DNA of 64,000 nucleotides from Trema orientale. Lineage: Eukaryota; Streptophyta; Magnoliopsida; Rosales; Cannabaceae. This document shows positions 24,113-36,690 of this stretch, piece by piece. A program made the position numbers and the translations under genes. The notes under the pieces were generated by a model, which was not told the DNA's origin, searched no databases, and saw only the letters and a program-made list of their open reading frames with translations. How positions within the stretch are numbered: position 1 is the stretch's first letter; each line of letters opens with the position of its first letter. The DNA lies in contig JXTC01000184.1 in the NCBI GenBank assembly GCA_002914845.1, positions 452,322 through 516,321 of the forward strand. Direction: 5' to 3'.

Positions 24113-24790
24113 AAATGAGTTCACTTTCTTAGACTTAGACATCCTCCTAATAGATTGGAGTTAACAAGTATACATCATGTTGACAAGTGTGATGTCATCA
24201 CCCAGCACTCGCATTTCTTTTTTGAAAAAAAAAAATTGGGCTAATTACTGAAAAATAATGAAAGTGAAATACTAAATTCGTATTGGATTCACAATAATTC
24301 AACGTGAAAATCATAAAAATGAAAATCACTTCGAAGGTTTGGCATGTTACATTTAACATAATTAGAACATTACTATGTATGTATGTCATTTAATAGCTGT
24401 ACGTAGAGCTAATGCGTAGTGTTTTTAATCGTCTCACCGCTTGAAGATTAAAATTTTTCGGTAAGAAAAGTTAAAGAGACAAAGCAGTATGTTGGTGTAA
24501 CGTATTAGAATATATTTATGCGTTTTAACATTACTAGGGAGCGCCCAACGACTAGAAACATGATAAGGGACCTAGCCTAGCTCAAATAAAAAAGGAAGGA
24601 AGAAGAAAAAGAGATTGAAGTACATGAGCTGGTATGCTAGGTTTTCTACCTCTTACCTACTTCGACATGCTGAAATGATATATATCTAACCCTCATAGCA
24701 CTTAATTGTATATGGAAAAGGAAAATAGGATATCGAACTTCAAATTTTAACGTTCAAAGTCAATGCATTTGCTACCAAGTTTAGTCCCAC

Positions 24791-24826
<36 letters not shown>

Positions 24827-25380
24827 TCAAACTGTCCAAGTGTGTCCTTTCTTTTTTGTTTTGTTCTCCACTATTTAGAAAACTTGACCAAAAAGAAGAG
24901 GTAGAAATTATCTTCCGAACATCAATCAGACGATCTTTCCATTAACATGAAATATTTTCTTCAATGCTAATTGGGAAAAATGCATTACTCAGTCAAAAAT
25001 ATTAACCAATCTTTTGAGAGAAAAACTTTCCCAAATGGGTCCTTTCTTTTTTGTTTTGTTCTCCACTACCTAGAAAAATTAAACAAAATTTGGAGAGGTT
25101 GAAAGTATCTTTCAAACACCAATAGAGACAATCTTCAACTTCCATCAACGTGAAGCATTGTCTTTATTGCTAATTGGGAAGAATTTATTAGAGAGTAAAA
25201 AAATCCTTACCATTTTTTTGAAGGTGTAACCTTAAAAGAATGACTATGAATACAACTTTCGGTTGAGAAACATAATGCGCGCGTGTATATGGACTCGGTA
25301 TACTGGGGAAATTAATTAAGACAATATGTACCTTGTGTTAGAAAATCTTGAATAAGAGTATTGAAAAACGTAACTAATAC
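24113..25380. other. Intergenic, with (GA)n and a 200-bp tandem duplication
   Basis: A (GA)n tract lies at 24790-24826. The block 24841-24985 (from CTTTCTTTTTTGTTTTGTTC to a GCTAATTGGGAA motif) recurs with about 80% likeness at 25036-25180. No exon was seen. Confidence 0.55.
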
Positions 25381-25389
25381 ACTTTGCTT

Positions 25390-28300
25390 GCAGAGTATAC
25401 AGGTAAATCACTTCAAGGATACGACAAAGCCTTTTTTTTGAATTTGTACTAAGAAAAAATGAAAAATTCACATAGCGGAATCTTAGAACAATACTCAGTT
25501 TTTCTGGGAAGAAAACAAAAAACGAATTGCCGTTTCTATTTGGTTTTGTTCCTTTTATTTTCTTTTTTGTAACAGTTTCAACTGTTCAAAAGAAATGCAT
25601 CTGTTAAGGAAAGACATCACTGTTGAAAAAATGGAAGGGAACTTATTTTTCAGATTTAAAATATATTTTTTCATATTTAAAAATTACAATAATATGTTTT
25701 TTGTTTAAAAATAAGTGAAGAATACTTTTCTTTTGGAACGTGTCACATGAATGTGTCAAGTGCGCCTCTACATTTTCATTACACACACCACGTGTAGGTG
25801 CATATATATATATACGGTCCCCAATTTAATAGGTATTTTTTTTATCCGTTGGATCATAATCTAACGGTTACTATAATTTGGGTAGTTGAAAAAAAAATAC
25901 ATATTATTTTATACTTTTTTTCCTCCAATTTTTATCATAAAAAGACATGCATGATGAATTTTAATTGAGAAATTTAGGTGGATGAACAATATTTTAAATT
26001 TGATTAAGTAGATGTCTATTTTTTAAATTTTATATCTAAATATCTAGGTATATATATTTTTACACTTGATAGATATGTTTATCTACCAATTTCAGTTATT
26101 GTACTGAAATGTACTGGGTATATAATTTTCTGTACTTGGTATATAAAATTTTACACTTGGTATATAAACATATATACCGGACATTTTGCTATAACATTTG
26201 ACAAATAGATATTTACTTAAATTAAGCCCAAAATTTGGTCATAATTCTATAAGTCCCATTTTAATTGGAAAAACAAAAAAAATACATATGTTAAGGAAAG
26301 ATATCACTGTTGGAAAAATGGAAGGGAACTTATTTTTTCGGATTTAAAATATATTTTTTCAGACTTAAAAATTAAAATAATATATTTTTTGTTTAAAAAT
26401 AAGTAAAGAATACTTTTCCAGGTTCTGGAACATGTCACAGGAATGTGTTAAGTGCACCTCTACACTCTCATTGCACACACCACGTGTACGTGCATATATA
26501 TATATGGTCCCAATGTAGTAGGTATTTTTTTTAGCCGTTGGATCATAATCTGACAGTTACTATAATTTGGGTAGTTGAAAAAGAAAATAAAAATAAATAT
26601 ATATTATTTAATACTTTTTTCTCTGCAACTTTCACTATAAAAAGACCTGCGTAATAAATTTTAATTTGACAAAACAAAAAGAAATGCATCTGTTAAGGAA
26701 AGACATCACTGTTAGAAAAATGGAAGGGAACTTATTTTTCGGATTTAAAATATATTTTTTCAGATTTAAAAATTAAAATGATAAAAATAAGTAAAGAATA
26801 CTTTTCCAGGTTCTGGAACATGTCACAACAATGTGTCAAGTGCACATCTACAATCTCACTGCACACACCACATGTAGGTATATATATATATATGGTCCCA
26901 ATCTAATAGGTATTTTTTTTTAGCTGTTGGACCATAATATATATATATACTATATATATGGTTGCCAATCCAGTAGGTGTTTTTTTTTTTTTACCTATGT
27001 GTAGTATTTTTTTTAAGCCATTGAATTATCATTTAATAGTGATCCAACAGCTATAATGATGTGTATGAAAAAACGTGCATCATTAATGCTATTTCTCTCT
27101 CTTATATTTTAATATAAAAAAATGTGCAAAAAAAATTTCATTGACCAAATCGATACCTATGCATAGGTAAAAAAAACATACCATTGGTGCCCTATATATA
27201 TAGCATATATATATGCGAGGAATCGATTAAAGAGTTTTCTTTTATAGGGTCATAAGCCTTCTAAAGTTTAAAAACACTTATGAAGTGCCCAAACTTTTGT
27301 TTCGTTTCTAATGTGGGACTAAAGACACGTGGGTTTCTAACAAAATCTCTTCAACTTTGTATGCAAATAACCAAATTCTTATAATCCCCTCACGTCTTCA
27401 AATATAAAGAAATATTTCTCGAAAATAAATCACTATTAATGAGTACGGTAGGGTATCTTTTGGTTTGAACCCTACCTTAGCGTAAGCACTACAAGATGTT
27501 TGTCAAAATCCTTGATAGCTTAACTAACTAAGCTTTGGAACTAGGACAAAAGCCGGTAATAAAATGCACACCTACAAATACTATTATGTTCCATCTTATA
27601 CTTGCTTACTGCTTTAAATGGCTATGTACTCATCCCGTTTCATGAGCTTTATAATGAGAAACTCCAAATTCCAATTTGAGGCGACATCACATTGAAGTTC
27701 GTATAAATGAAGTTATTACTTTTGAGATACTTGTCAAATTGAATGAACTTCATTCAAAGTGTGAAAACTCAACTCTCCAATTGTAACAACTAGCATTAAT
27801 TACTTAAACAAGAATTGGCTTGTTTAGTACTGGCTTGTTTAGTACTGAGAACATTATATACTTATCAGTAACCTTTTTGTACTCTTTGAACATAAAATTA
27901 CTCATTTGTAGTTTTAGATAAAGTTGTTGTTCACATATCTATTTAATCAATGAGTTTAAATCTCATCCTTCTCGATGTTACCTTTACCAATTCTCTAGTA
28001 GGCGACTTGGTTAGGTAAATTTTCACTAGTTTTCACGTATGTAAGAGAAATTATATCGTTTTTAATTAATTTTCTCACATAATCATAATATATCTAGACT
28101 TTTCATTATACATTTATTATAATCCCATGCTAAAGCAGCTCAACAATCAAATAGTATAAAAGTTGAAGATAAATTCTTTGAAGTCAAAGGAACTTCTAAA
28201 AATAAATCCCTATGCCACTTGGCCTCTTTCTTTGTTTTTCCTAAAGCAATAAAATTTGATTTTCATAGTTGAGTGAATAACGCAGGTTTGTTTCTTAGAT

Positions 28301-28935
28301 TTATTCAAGAAACTACACCTCTTCTTTGAGTAAACACCTAACCTGAGATAGACTTATTGATTCCAACATTCAGATATCTAATAAGAATCGATATATCCTT
28401 CCAAGATAGTAGAGAATTTCGAATATTATAAGCTATTAGATTGCTTACAGGGTATCACAAGCAAAAATTACTTTCAGTATATGACAAGCCCTTTGTGAAT
28501 TTGCACTAAGCAAATATGAAAATTTGCATGAGAAAACAATTTTAGAACTCTCAATTTTTTCTAGGAAGAAGGGGAAAAAAAAAATGAATTGTCGTTTCTA
28601 TTTCGTTTCTGTTCTTCTTATTTTCTTTCATGTAACATATTCAACTGCTCAAAAGAAATGCAATTCTTAAGGAAAGACATGACTATTAAAAAAATACATG
28701 TTGGAAAAGAACCTTTTTTTTCCAGATTTAAAAATCAAAATAATATAAATAATTTCCAGGGTTTTGCCACGTTGTGTCTCATGTCACGCTAGCCACACCA
28801 CAGGGGAGTTTTCCCTTATATGTCACTACCCTTCGAAAGTTGGAAAACACTCTTTAAAGTGTCCAAACTTTTGATTCTTTTCCAATATGAGACTTAATCA
28901 GACACATGGGTATCTAACAAAGTCTCGTTACGTTT
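25390..28935. repeat. Segmental tandem duplication upstream of the P450 gene
   Basis: A unit beginning with a gAGAGTATACAGG-like motif and containing GTTAAGGAAAGACATCACTG, GGAAGGGAACTTATTTTTC and CACACACCACGTG occurs at about 25390-25840. Its core recurs at about 26280-26530 and 26680-26905, and a more diverged, fuller copy lies at about 28448-28790. A second landmark (CCAAACTTTTGTTTCGTTTC and flanks, 27225-27370) is matched at 28805-28935. The whole segment was therefore duplicated, and its core was then tripled in the left copy. Each left core copy ends with a GGTCCCAAT..TAGGTATTTTTTT motif. No coding frame runs through it. Confidence 0.7.
26951..27201. mobile_element. AT-rich MITE, ends resemble GGGCACCAAT
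   Basis: Left TATATATGGTTGCCAATCC..TTTTTTACCTATG and right CATAGGTAAAAAAAACATACC..GGTGCCCTATATATA are inverted repeats enclosing about 250 bp. A similar unit lies at 55553-55827. Both flanks are TA repeats, so a target duplication cannot be read and the ends are approximate. Confidence 0.5.
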
Positions 28936-29607
28936 ATATTTGAACAACAAATTCCAACACTCGATTAAAATATAAGTGCGTGTAAATCGATCATATAAGT
29001 TGATAATACCTATTATTAGTGCACATTTCTGAATATGTGTATTTGACAAAATTATCAAATAAAAACCACGATTTGTAACCTATCATTAATTTTTTTGGCA
29101 ACCCTAGACAAGAATGGATAAGAGTATATATCTAGCTAGCCAGCTTATAATATGTTTTTTTTTTTTTTCAAAAAAAAAATTATATAGCTAGTCGTTGCCG
29201 ATTTCTTATGATACAAATCTAAAAATAAACAAGTTAACAAGACAAGAGGCCGGCAAGAATCATAATAATATGATTATCAGCCACAATCCAACACAATTGT
29301 ACTTTAGGTCCAAAAACAAATGCCAATCACATTTGTTTAATTTCCTAGATCATTCACACAAACATAAAACTTTATATTCACTGCATAAGAGACCGTATAT
29401 ATAAAACCAGGCTAGCTGTATATCTATCTTCATATTGTATATATCGGGCACAAGAACGAAAAAACAAGAAACAACTTAACCCACATAGTGCCCATTTCAT
29501 TGGTATTCACTTGATTCCAACACACCGTCGATTACTAAGAGGAACACACAAATTAATTAATAATGAACATTATTATATGCATATATATGTACAATACATA
29601 GTAAATG

Positions 29608-29615
29608 TATAAAAG
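29608..29615 (+). promoter_or_regulatory. Candidate TATA box of the CYP722-like gene
   Basis: TATAAAAG lies 51 bases before the chosen ATG and would allow a leader of roughly 20-25 nucleotides. Position and sequence fit a plant core promoter, but other TA-rich candidates lie nearby (29575-29590). Confidence 0.35.
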
Positions 29616-29665
29616 AGAAGTTCAATTAAGCTGATGATTCTACCCTTCTTGTTAATTAATTGAAA

Positions 29666-31272
29666 ATGGAGCTAAGCATCTTCATGATTACGGCCCTGGT
29701 TTCCATACTTGTGGTCTCAGTTTTCTTTGTATTCAAATGTTGGTTTTGGGGAACTCCTAAAGCCATGGAGGACATCCCTGGTAGCTTGGGCTGGCCTATT
29801 GTGGGAGAAAGCTTCTCATTTATATCTGAATTTTCAAGTCCATCTGGTATTTACAGCTTCATGAGCAAGAGGCAGCAAAGGTAACAATTAAAATTTTGTC
29901 TTAATGAGTTTTTTTTTTTTTTTTTTCAATGAGTTACACTACAAGATATCTTTTATCCCCTAACATTTTTATAAATTTTATAGAGAATGATATTTATTTA
30001 TTTATTTATTTGTAACAACACATAGTCAAGAACACAATTTTGATCACAAGAGGCTAACCTTCTTCAATCCAATCCCTAACTAGACCAGTTGGCGCAGGTC
30101 TAAATTATTACGACTTTCAAACTCTTAAAAACCTTTTTTCATTTATAATTTATATTTATTTATTTTTTCTTGAAGTTATAATAGTGGATCATCTGTATCT
30201 TTAATTTATTTTTATTTTTTCTGAAGGTAGAACTAATTATTTGGTCTTACCAATAGGTATGGGAAAGTGTTCAAGTCACTTGTATTGGGGAGGTTCACAG
30301 TTTTTATGACTGGAAGAGAAGCAAGCAAGATCTTGTTGACTGGAAAAGATGGAATGGTGAGTTTGAATCTGTTCTACACAGGGCAGCAGGTACTTGGCCC
30401 CACAAGCTTGCTCCAAACCACCGGAGAAGCTCACAAGCGGCTCCGCCGACTGATTGCTGAGCCGCTATCAGTTGATGGACTCAAGAAGTACTTTCACTTC
30501 ATCAACAGCCTCACCATTGAGACGTTGGAGCAGTGGCCTGGAAGAACTGTTTTGGTTCTTGAGGAAGCTTCCACGGTTGAGTTCCATATTTATAATATAC
30601 TTCAAATCTTTAGAAAAATGGATTGTCTAATGCTGACCGACAGTAAATGAACTATTAGATTTTGAAGAAATTCTACCGTATTTGCATACTGTTTGATTTT
30701 GATATAATCTAATGTTACTCATAAATGTGTCCTACGACTGAGTTAACTAATCTAACATGGCATGAGAGTGTGAGATTTGAGTTTTGATCGTTTGCAATTA
30801 CCATGTGCATGCGTGTGACATGACAAATTTTATCGCTGCATAAAAAATTGTCACATAATTATCTATACGTGTATCATTATTTTGTACCGTGTAACAATTA
30901 GCACAAAATTCAACTGAAGTCGAGGAAATTTCCTTTAGCCATTGCTACTATGATTCCACTAATTAACTTAACATTTAGCTTTGTGCAGTTCACTCTCAAA
31001 GTGATTGGCCACATGATAATGAGCTTGGAGCCCTCGGGTGAAGAGCAGGAGAAGTTCAGAGCCAATTTCAAGCTCATCTCTTCCTCCTTTGCTTCCTTGC
31101 CATTTAAAATCCCAGGAACAGCCTTCCATCGCGGTATCAAGGTAACTCCTTTCCTTTAACAAGCTAATTAATATGAAACAAAGTTACCAAACTATCACAT
31201 TTGATTTTTTTCAACCAGTCAGAAATTATCAAAGTACGTTGATGTGTGAATGTGTGATAATGAAATGTATCC

Positions 31273-31303
<31 letters not shown>

Positions 31304-32696
31304 TTGTGGGGGGATGAAAATCGATTTGTCTCAGGCTCGGGATCGGATGTATGCGATGTTAGACTCGATAATTTTGAAGAGGAGAAATGGAGAAGGATTT
31401 CAACAAGATTTCTTGGAGTCCTTGGTAACGAAACACAGCAAGAACTTAGTGGAAACATCTGGCGGAGAAGATGACAATAAACTCACTGACAAACAACTGA
31501 AGGACAATATACTAACTCTGCTTGTTGCTGGTCATGATACGACAACTGCTGCTCTTACATGGCTCATCAAATTCCTTGGAGAAAATCCTGTCGTTTTGGA
31601 ACAGCTCAGAGTAACTTTCTCTTCATTATATAAGCATTTTCAGCTCCGGCTTAAGGCCGAACACTGTCGTTAATTAAGGGGGGCAAAAGAGATTAAGCAC
31701 TAAAGAATGTCGTATTTTCAGGATGAACACATACAAATACAGAGAAACAGAACGAACGGAACAAATCTCACATGGGCTGAAGTAAACAACATGCCTTATA
31801 CAGCTAAAGTAAGTAGCAAGACTGACCATTTTTAGCTTTTGTATGAGTTTTATCGCTCGAAAAATGACAATCGTCTTCTCTAATTTTTCTTATGCTTGGT
31901 TTTGTTTCAGGTGATTAATGAAACTCTTCGGAGAGCAACAATACTACCTTGGTTTTCAAGAAAAGCAGCTCAGGATTTTGATATAGATGGTATATCATAA
32001 TGTACTATGTATATATGATTCTAGAAAACCGGTTATACCAGATATCAATATTTTCTAAACAGAGGATTCTGTTTCTGAATGTTCTCAACTCTTTTACAGG
32101 ATACAAAATTAAGAAAGGTTGGTCAGTAAATTTGGACGTGGTTTCGATCCACCATGACCCGGAAGTTTTTCCAAATCCAGGAAAGTTTGACCCTTCAAGA
32201 TTTGATGTAAGATCTTACTAGAATAATTATCAATTATTAGAATAATTTCCAATATGTAACTCATGATCATGAAATAATGCTTTTAATAAAATGCAGGGTC
32301 TATTAAAGCCATTCAGCTTTCTTGGATTTGGTAGTGGACCTCGTATGTGTCCTGGAATCAACCTGGCCAAACTTGAGATCTCTATATTTATTCACCATTT
32401 GGTTTGCAGATACAAGTAAGATTAAGCATTTATACTGTCAAAAACTAATGTGTCTTCTTTAATATCATAATAAGTTGTATTGTCTAATTTCCATCATTGT
32501 ATGTTATCTCTACTATATAATACAATGTAACCCATTAAAACTTGCAGTAAAAGGTGGATTAATGACTAGCTTAATACACATAATTTTTAATTATCTATGT
32601 AACAGGTGGAAAGCCCTTGATAAGGACGATTCAGTGCAGCCAACACTGGTGAGAATGCCAAGAAACAAGTATCCAATAGTAGTTGAAACTCTTTAA
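29666..32696 (+). CDS. Cytochrome P450, CYP85 clan, most like CYP722A
   Basis: Nine exons join in phase to 481 residues: 29666-29880, 30257-30575, 30989-31141, 31335-31610, 31722-31808, 31911-31989, 32100-32206, 32297-32415 and 32606-32696. The start is [10 protein letters not shown], an N-terminal membrane anchor, followed by the hinge '[13 protein letters not shown]'. The I-helix is AGHDTT at 294-299, the K-helix E354-TL-R357, the PERF-type FDPSRF at 406-411, and the heme loop F423GSGPRMC430PG. All catalytic landmarks are present. The LGWPxxGES hinge and exon pattern place it in the CYP85 clan. The heme-loop wording ([19 protein letters not shown]) is closer to what I recall for CYP722 than for the ABA 8'-hydroxylases CYP707A. 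CYP722 enzymes act in the ER on strigolactone-type carlactonoic acid derivatives. The substrate here is inferred from family only, and CYP707A is the main alternative. Confidence 0.9.
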
Positions 32697-32989
32697 ACCG
32701 AAAAGCATGTAAGAAGAAAATTGGAAAGAAGAAGCAAGAGGTGAACTTCATAACTGAATCAGAAAAAGTACAAGAAGAGAGTCATGTTATAGTAATCATG
32801 TGATCAAGTATTGGGGCTTAAGTCTGAATATCTGGAAACACAAGTGGGAAAGTGAAGTTTACGTAAATCTTGTAATGATAGGTGTCAGGAAAATGTGTTG
32901 AGTTGGAATATTTCAAAATAAATTTAGTTTTTAATGTATTTCAGTTTATGGAGAATAGAATAAAGATGAATAGGTGTTTCTATATCGGT

Positions 32990-33275
32990 AGAAAATACCA
33001 ACATAGATATGTCTCAAGCATGAATTATTCCATCATCAAGTGCTTTTTCATGAATAAAATGATGTTCGAGCTCAATATGTTTTGTTGTTGCATGACATAT
33101 TGGGTTTGCTGTTAGCTTGATAGCAATCTGGTTGTCACAGAAAATAAAAGTTGAATTTGAAATATTAGCATGAACATCCTCAACAAGCCGGTGTAGCCAA
33201 ATACATTCTTGATCAGTAACAAGGGTAGCAACTTAGAATTTTGCTTCACTAGGGGAAAGTGTGACTGTCCTTGCT
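32990..33275 (-). pseudogene. Ty1/copia RNase H relic
   Basis: The minus strand translates to RTVTLSPSEAKF, a stop, VATLVTDQECIWLHRLVED, then FIFCDNQIAIKLTANPICHA and TKHIELEHHFIHEKALDDG. This is the C-terminal RNase H of copia polyproteins, with the conserved CDN and TKHIE..HHF landmarks. At least two stops break it, and no upstream RT was found. It abuts the 3' flank of the P450 gene. Frames called on the plus strand here are shadows. Confidence 0.8.
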
Positions 33276-33299
33276 TTTTCCTACGCCAAAAAACACATG

Positions 33300-34640
33300 T
33301 AGGACCACATAATTAAGAAAATATTGTTGGGATTTATGCCCTACAAGCCTAATTGAATAATTATTTTGTTGATTAATAAAGAAACTAACATTTTCTCAAT
33401 GTTTGTTTATATTTGCGGTTAATTATGCAATTTAAATATCATGAAATTTTCTTAATTATTAATGTAATCTTAAACTAATTATATAATTGTTATATATAAG
33501 AGGATTTAGTTTGAGAATAAATAATCTAAAATAATTCATAATGATTAAATGAAATTGGACACTTTATTTAATTGATTATTAATGTGATCTTTTCCATTAT
33601 AAATAGTACAGTTTATCTATATTGCAAATGTAGAGGCATTAAGATAGAGACACTAATATATATATAATAGAGATTATATAGAATTAGACCAAGATAAAAG
33701 TGAAACTTTTGAGAAGCTTTACGCATTTAAATATAAAATGTTTATAATAATCGACTGATGATCATACATTTGATTGGATCTTAATTTTGAATAAATTATA
33801 AACTCTTGCTTATCATATTATGTCTTTTATTTTACATAAGTAAGGTATATTAATAAAACAGATAAATATCTTAGTATTTTAGAGATGTAATATTGCAAAC
33901 GACTTAATAAAAAAACCAGTATTAATAGATTAAAAAGTTAAAATAAAACATAGTAGTGCTGTAGAAATACCTTGCGCTGTGGAAGGAGGCAGTTACAGAC
34001 TTATTGAAGAAGAATCATGACGATTAGAGTCATCATCAATCTATTTGCAAAAACACACGAAGCATTTTTGAGTTAGTTTCGTTAGGAAGCTTGTTCACTC
34101 CATTTCAAATGAGCAAAAATGGAAGAGAAAAAAAAAAAGAAAAAGAAACCATCTTATCTATCGATACAATGAAAATCATCTATTATTGTGAGATACCTTT
34201 ACTGGGGAAGAGAAGCATGTTCACTCGGTTTGATTAAAATGAGAAGAAAAAATAAACATTATCTATTGATGCCCTGAAAACCATCTATTAATTAGCCTTT
34301 TAGGGAGAAAGAAGCTTTGTTTCACTCAATTTAAATGAGAGAGGAAATAGCAATATTGTCTATCAATATGAGACTAATCACTCTGTATTGTGTCAAAGGT
34401 TTATTTTGTTTTATTGTGTCTATTTTCTCTTAACATAAACTTTAGAATTTCTTTTTTGTTTTCAATTAATAAATTTGAGCAAGTGACTGTGTCATATGTT
34501 CTATTATGGTGTCAAACTTTATTGCGATGTTGGTAGTTCGTCCTAATGTCTTTCTTGCTCATTCATTCATTTGAAGAAAAGAAAAAAAAAAAAAAAAAAA
34601 AGGGACGACTTCAATGACTTCTAAAAGTACGATCTAGGTA
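33300..34640. other. Intergenic, one LTR-like start, no gene seen
   Basis: At 33335 a TGTTGGGATTTATGCCCTA motif resembles the 5' end of some plant LTRs, but no matching CA end or target duplication was found. From about 34080 to 34400 three diverged copies of a block (CTTGTTCACTC..AAATGAG..AAACCATC.TCTATTGAT) repeat at roughly 110-bp spacing. Confidence 0.35.
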
Positions 34641-34759
34641 ATTATAATATTGACGATGAGTAACATTTTTTTTTCTCCAATTTAGTGCAAGAAAAAGGCA
34701 GTAGAATACTGAATTGGAAGCAATGGATTGTTAATTTCCATGAAGAATAGCTCCTATAT

Positions 34760-35242
34760 ATCCATACCTGATTTGGTGGTTTGTCCGAGAGCTTGACGGC
34801 AGTGTAGGTAGCAGCACCAGCTAAGGCCCCAAGTGGTGGTGCCACCATGTATATCCACAATCTCCTGTAATTTCCACTTGCAATTGCGGGCCCCAGTGTC
34901 CGTACAGGATTCATGGAGGCACCTGTTGTTGGCCTGTCATTTGCCAATACTTGAACAAATTTATAAAGTATTTTCGATTTTGTTTTATTTTGTTTCTTTT
35001 CTTTTGCTATTCTGTGGTCTGTGGGTTTGATAAGACTCAAATGGGTGACGATATCTCTTGTCTTCGTGGAAACAAAAATAAAAAATAAAAAATAAAAAAA
35101 TAAAAAAAACTATTTTCAGAAATTAAAAATGAAAAAAAGCCTCTCTCACAAAAAGAAATATGGGAACAAATTAAGGTTCAAACGCAATAAGTATGTCGAG
35201 CAGAACTGTAGCTCCAATTGCTATACCCGCCAAATCCCCTGC
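34760..35242 (-). pseudogene. NIP-type aquaporin remnant (last two exons only, NIP5/6-like)
   Basis: Two minus-strand blocks are recognisable. One is AGDLAGIAIGATVLLDILIA (35242 down to 35183) after a proper AG. The other, 34933 down to about 34765, holds [20 protein letters not shown], then [20 protein letters not shown] and KL. Together they are transmembrane helix 5, the second pore loop and helix 6 of a NIP. The second pore motif is NPV instead of NPA, as in the NIP5;1/NIP6;1 boric-acid channels. The donor after the first block is gone (GCGTTTGAA instead of a GT), helices 1-4 and the first pore loop are absent for at least 8 kb upstream, and the C-terminal tail does not read like a NIP tail. 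I call it a truncated pseudogene. Donor loss is seen; decay of function is inferred. Confidence 0.75.
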
Positions 35243-35639
35243 CTGTCATCTTTTCACCCATGAGAATATAAAACCTAATATACGTAAATACATAGAGGCA
35301 AATAAAATTCTCTCATTTTTTTTTTTTGACAAATCACCTAATTCAGGTAGCCAGTTATAATTTGTCCGAAAAGTCTAAATAATAAAAAATTGTTCGTCGG
35401 TTTATTTTTATTTAATATTGGGTAGACAGGATACAAGGTAAGAAAAGTAAACAAATAACCTAAGTCCGCAAATACATATATTCTCAAAACATTTTTATCA
35501 CCAACCACTATCACCGAAGCTTTTCTAATCAGTAATTAAAAAGTGTAACAATTTAAGACATTTAGGATTTATGTAAATATGAGATAGAAACTAGTGCTGT
35601 TACGTGTAATACTACTCTATATAGGCATATATATAAGTT

Positions 35640-36110
35640 GAGAAATGAAAAACAGAGGAAATAGCTAGAAGAGTGCAGAATGTGTTTGACAAAATGCTTC
35701 AACTGTTATTACTTCAGTAAAATGACTTATATATACAGTAATGAAAAGCTTAAACTAAGTTAGAGCTAATTACAATGATTAGTTAGTTTGTTAGAAACTA
35801 ATTACAATTCCGTTAGAAATGGTTAGAATAACAGCTCAACTCTTTGACAACTCAGTTATAGCTTAGCAACAGCTCAGCACCTGTAACTAACTAGCTTCTT
35901 CAATAATATATATAGATGTATTGACTATTTTGTTAAATTGATGAATGCTAATATTTTCATTCATAGTTCTACAAGGTACTTATAAAGAGGTTACATGACA
36001 AACAAAAATTCTTAATCCGTGGAAACATATTTCCATGATTTAGGTAAACCCCAAAAATTAGGAAAAAATGTATACTAATTCAACATTCCCCTTAAGTTAG
36101 TACATACCAA
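35640..36110 (-). mobile_element. LTR-like relic of a copia element, antisense
   Basis: Read on the minus strand, AACTTAAGGGGAATGTTGAA looks like a polypurine tract followed by an LTR start (TGTTGAATT). Further along, a TATATATAAG motif and T-rich sequence resemble an LTR promoter and U5. No target duplication or second LTR was found, so extent and identity are uncertain. Confidence 0.35.
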
Positions 36111-36464
36111 CTTGCGCATAAGTTTTAGAACAATTTTGGAAATCGCTCATGCCAGACTCAAATTCACATAAGCTTTACGCCAGCACAATAAATTTTGAAA
36201 ACTTCACATACCAGAGTTACATCATCATATGCTTAACAACATAGACTTCAATTTTAAAAACTTCATATTTTACACTCACACCATTATGAGCTTCACAACA
36301 TAGGTTTTAATTTGATTCAATATTTTTTTCACTCTTTTTTTTTTTTTAATGTGTGTTTGATTTTTTTTTAATTTTTTTAATATTTTTTTCTTTTTTTTTA
36401 AGTGTATATATATAAACTATAAGCTATATGTAAAGCTAATGATTTCTTCTTTTTTTTTTTTTTA

Positions 36465-36690
36465 GGTCCAAGTCCAACAACTAGGACTGAATTTGAGGCC
36501 CATGACATGGACTTGGGTAGGTGTAATTTGGGCCAAAGTTTTTCTTCTTCTTTGTTTTCGGTCCAAGTCCAACAACTAGGACTGAATTTAAGGCCCATGA
36601 CATGGACTTGGGTAGGTGTAATTTGGACCCAAGTTTTTCTTCTTCTTTGTTTTCGGTCCAAGTCCAACAACTTGGACTGAACTGGAGGTC
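36465..36690. repeat. 95-bp tandem repeat, 2.4 copies
   Basis: Units start at 36465, 36560 and 36655 with GGTCCAAGTCCAACAACT. They run through GGCCCATGACATGGACTTGG and end in a TTCTTCTTCTTTG tract. Copies one and two differ at only a handful of bases, so the duplication is young. The minus-strand frame through them (repeating a CWTWTENKEEEK-like peptide) is a by-product of the period and not a gene. Confidence 0.9.

Noticed and set aside
24790..24826. (GA)n tract as a regulatory GAGA element
   Set aside because: It is far from any gene start and looks like an ordinary microsatellite.
33335..33950. Second solo LTR (TGTTGGGATTTATGCCC start)
   Set aside because: The start is LTR-like, but no matching end or 5-bp duplication could be found, so it is only mentioned as a trace.
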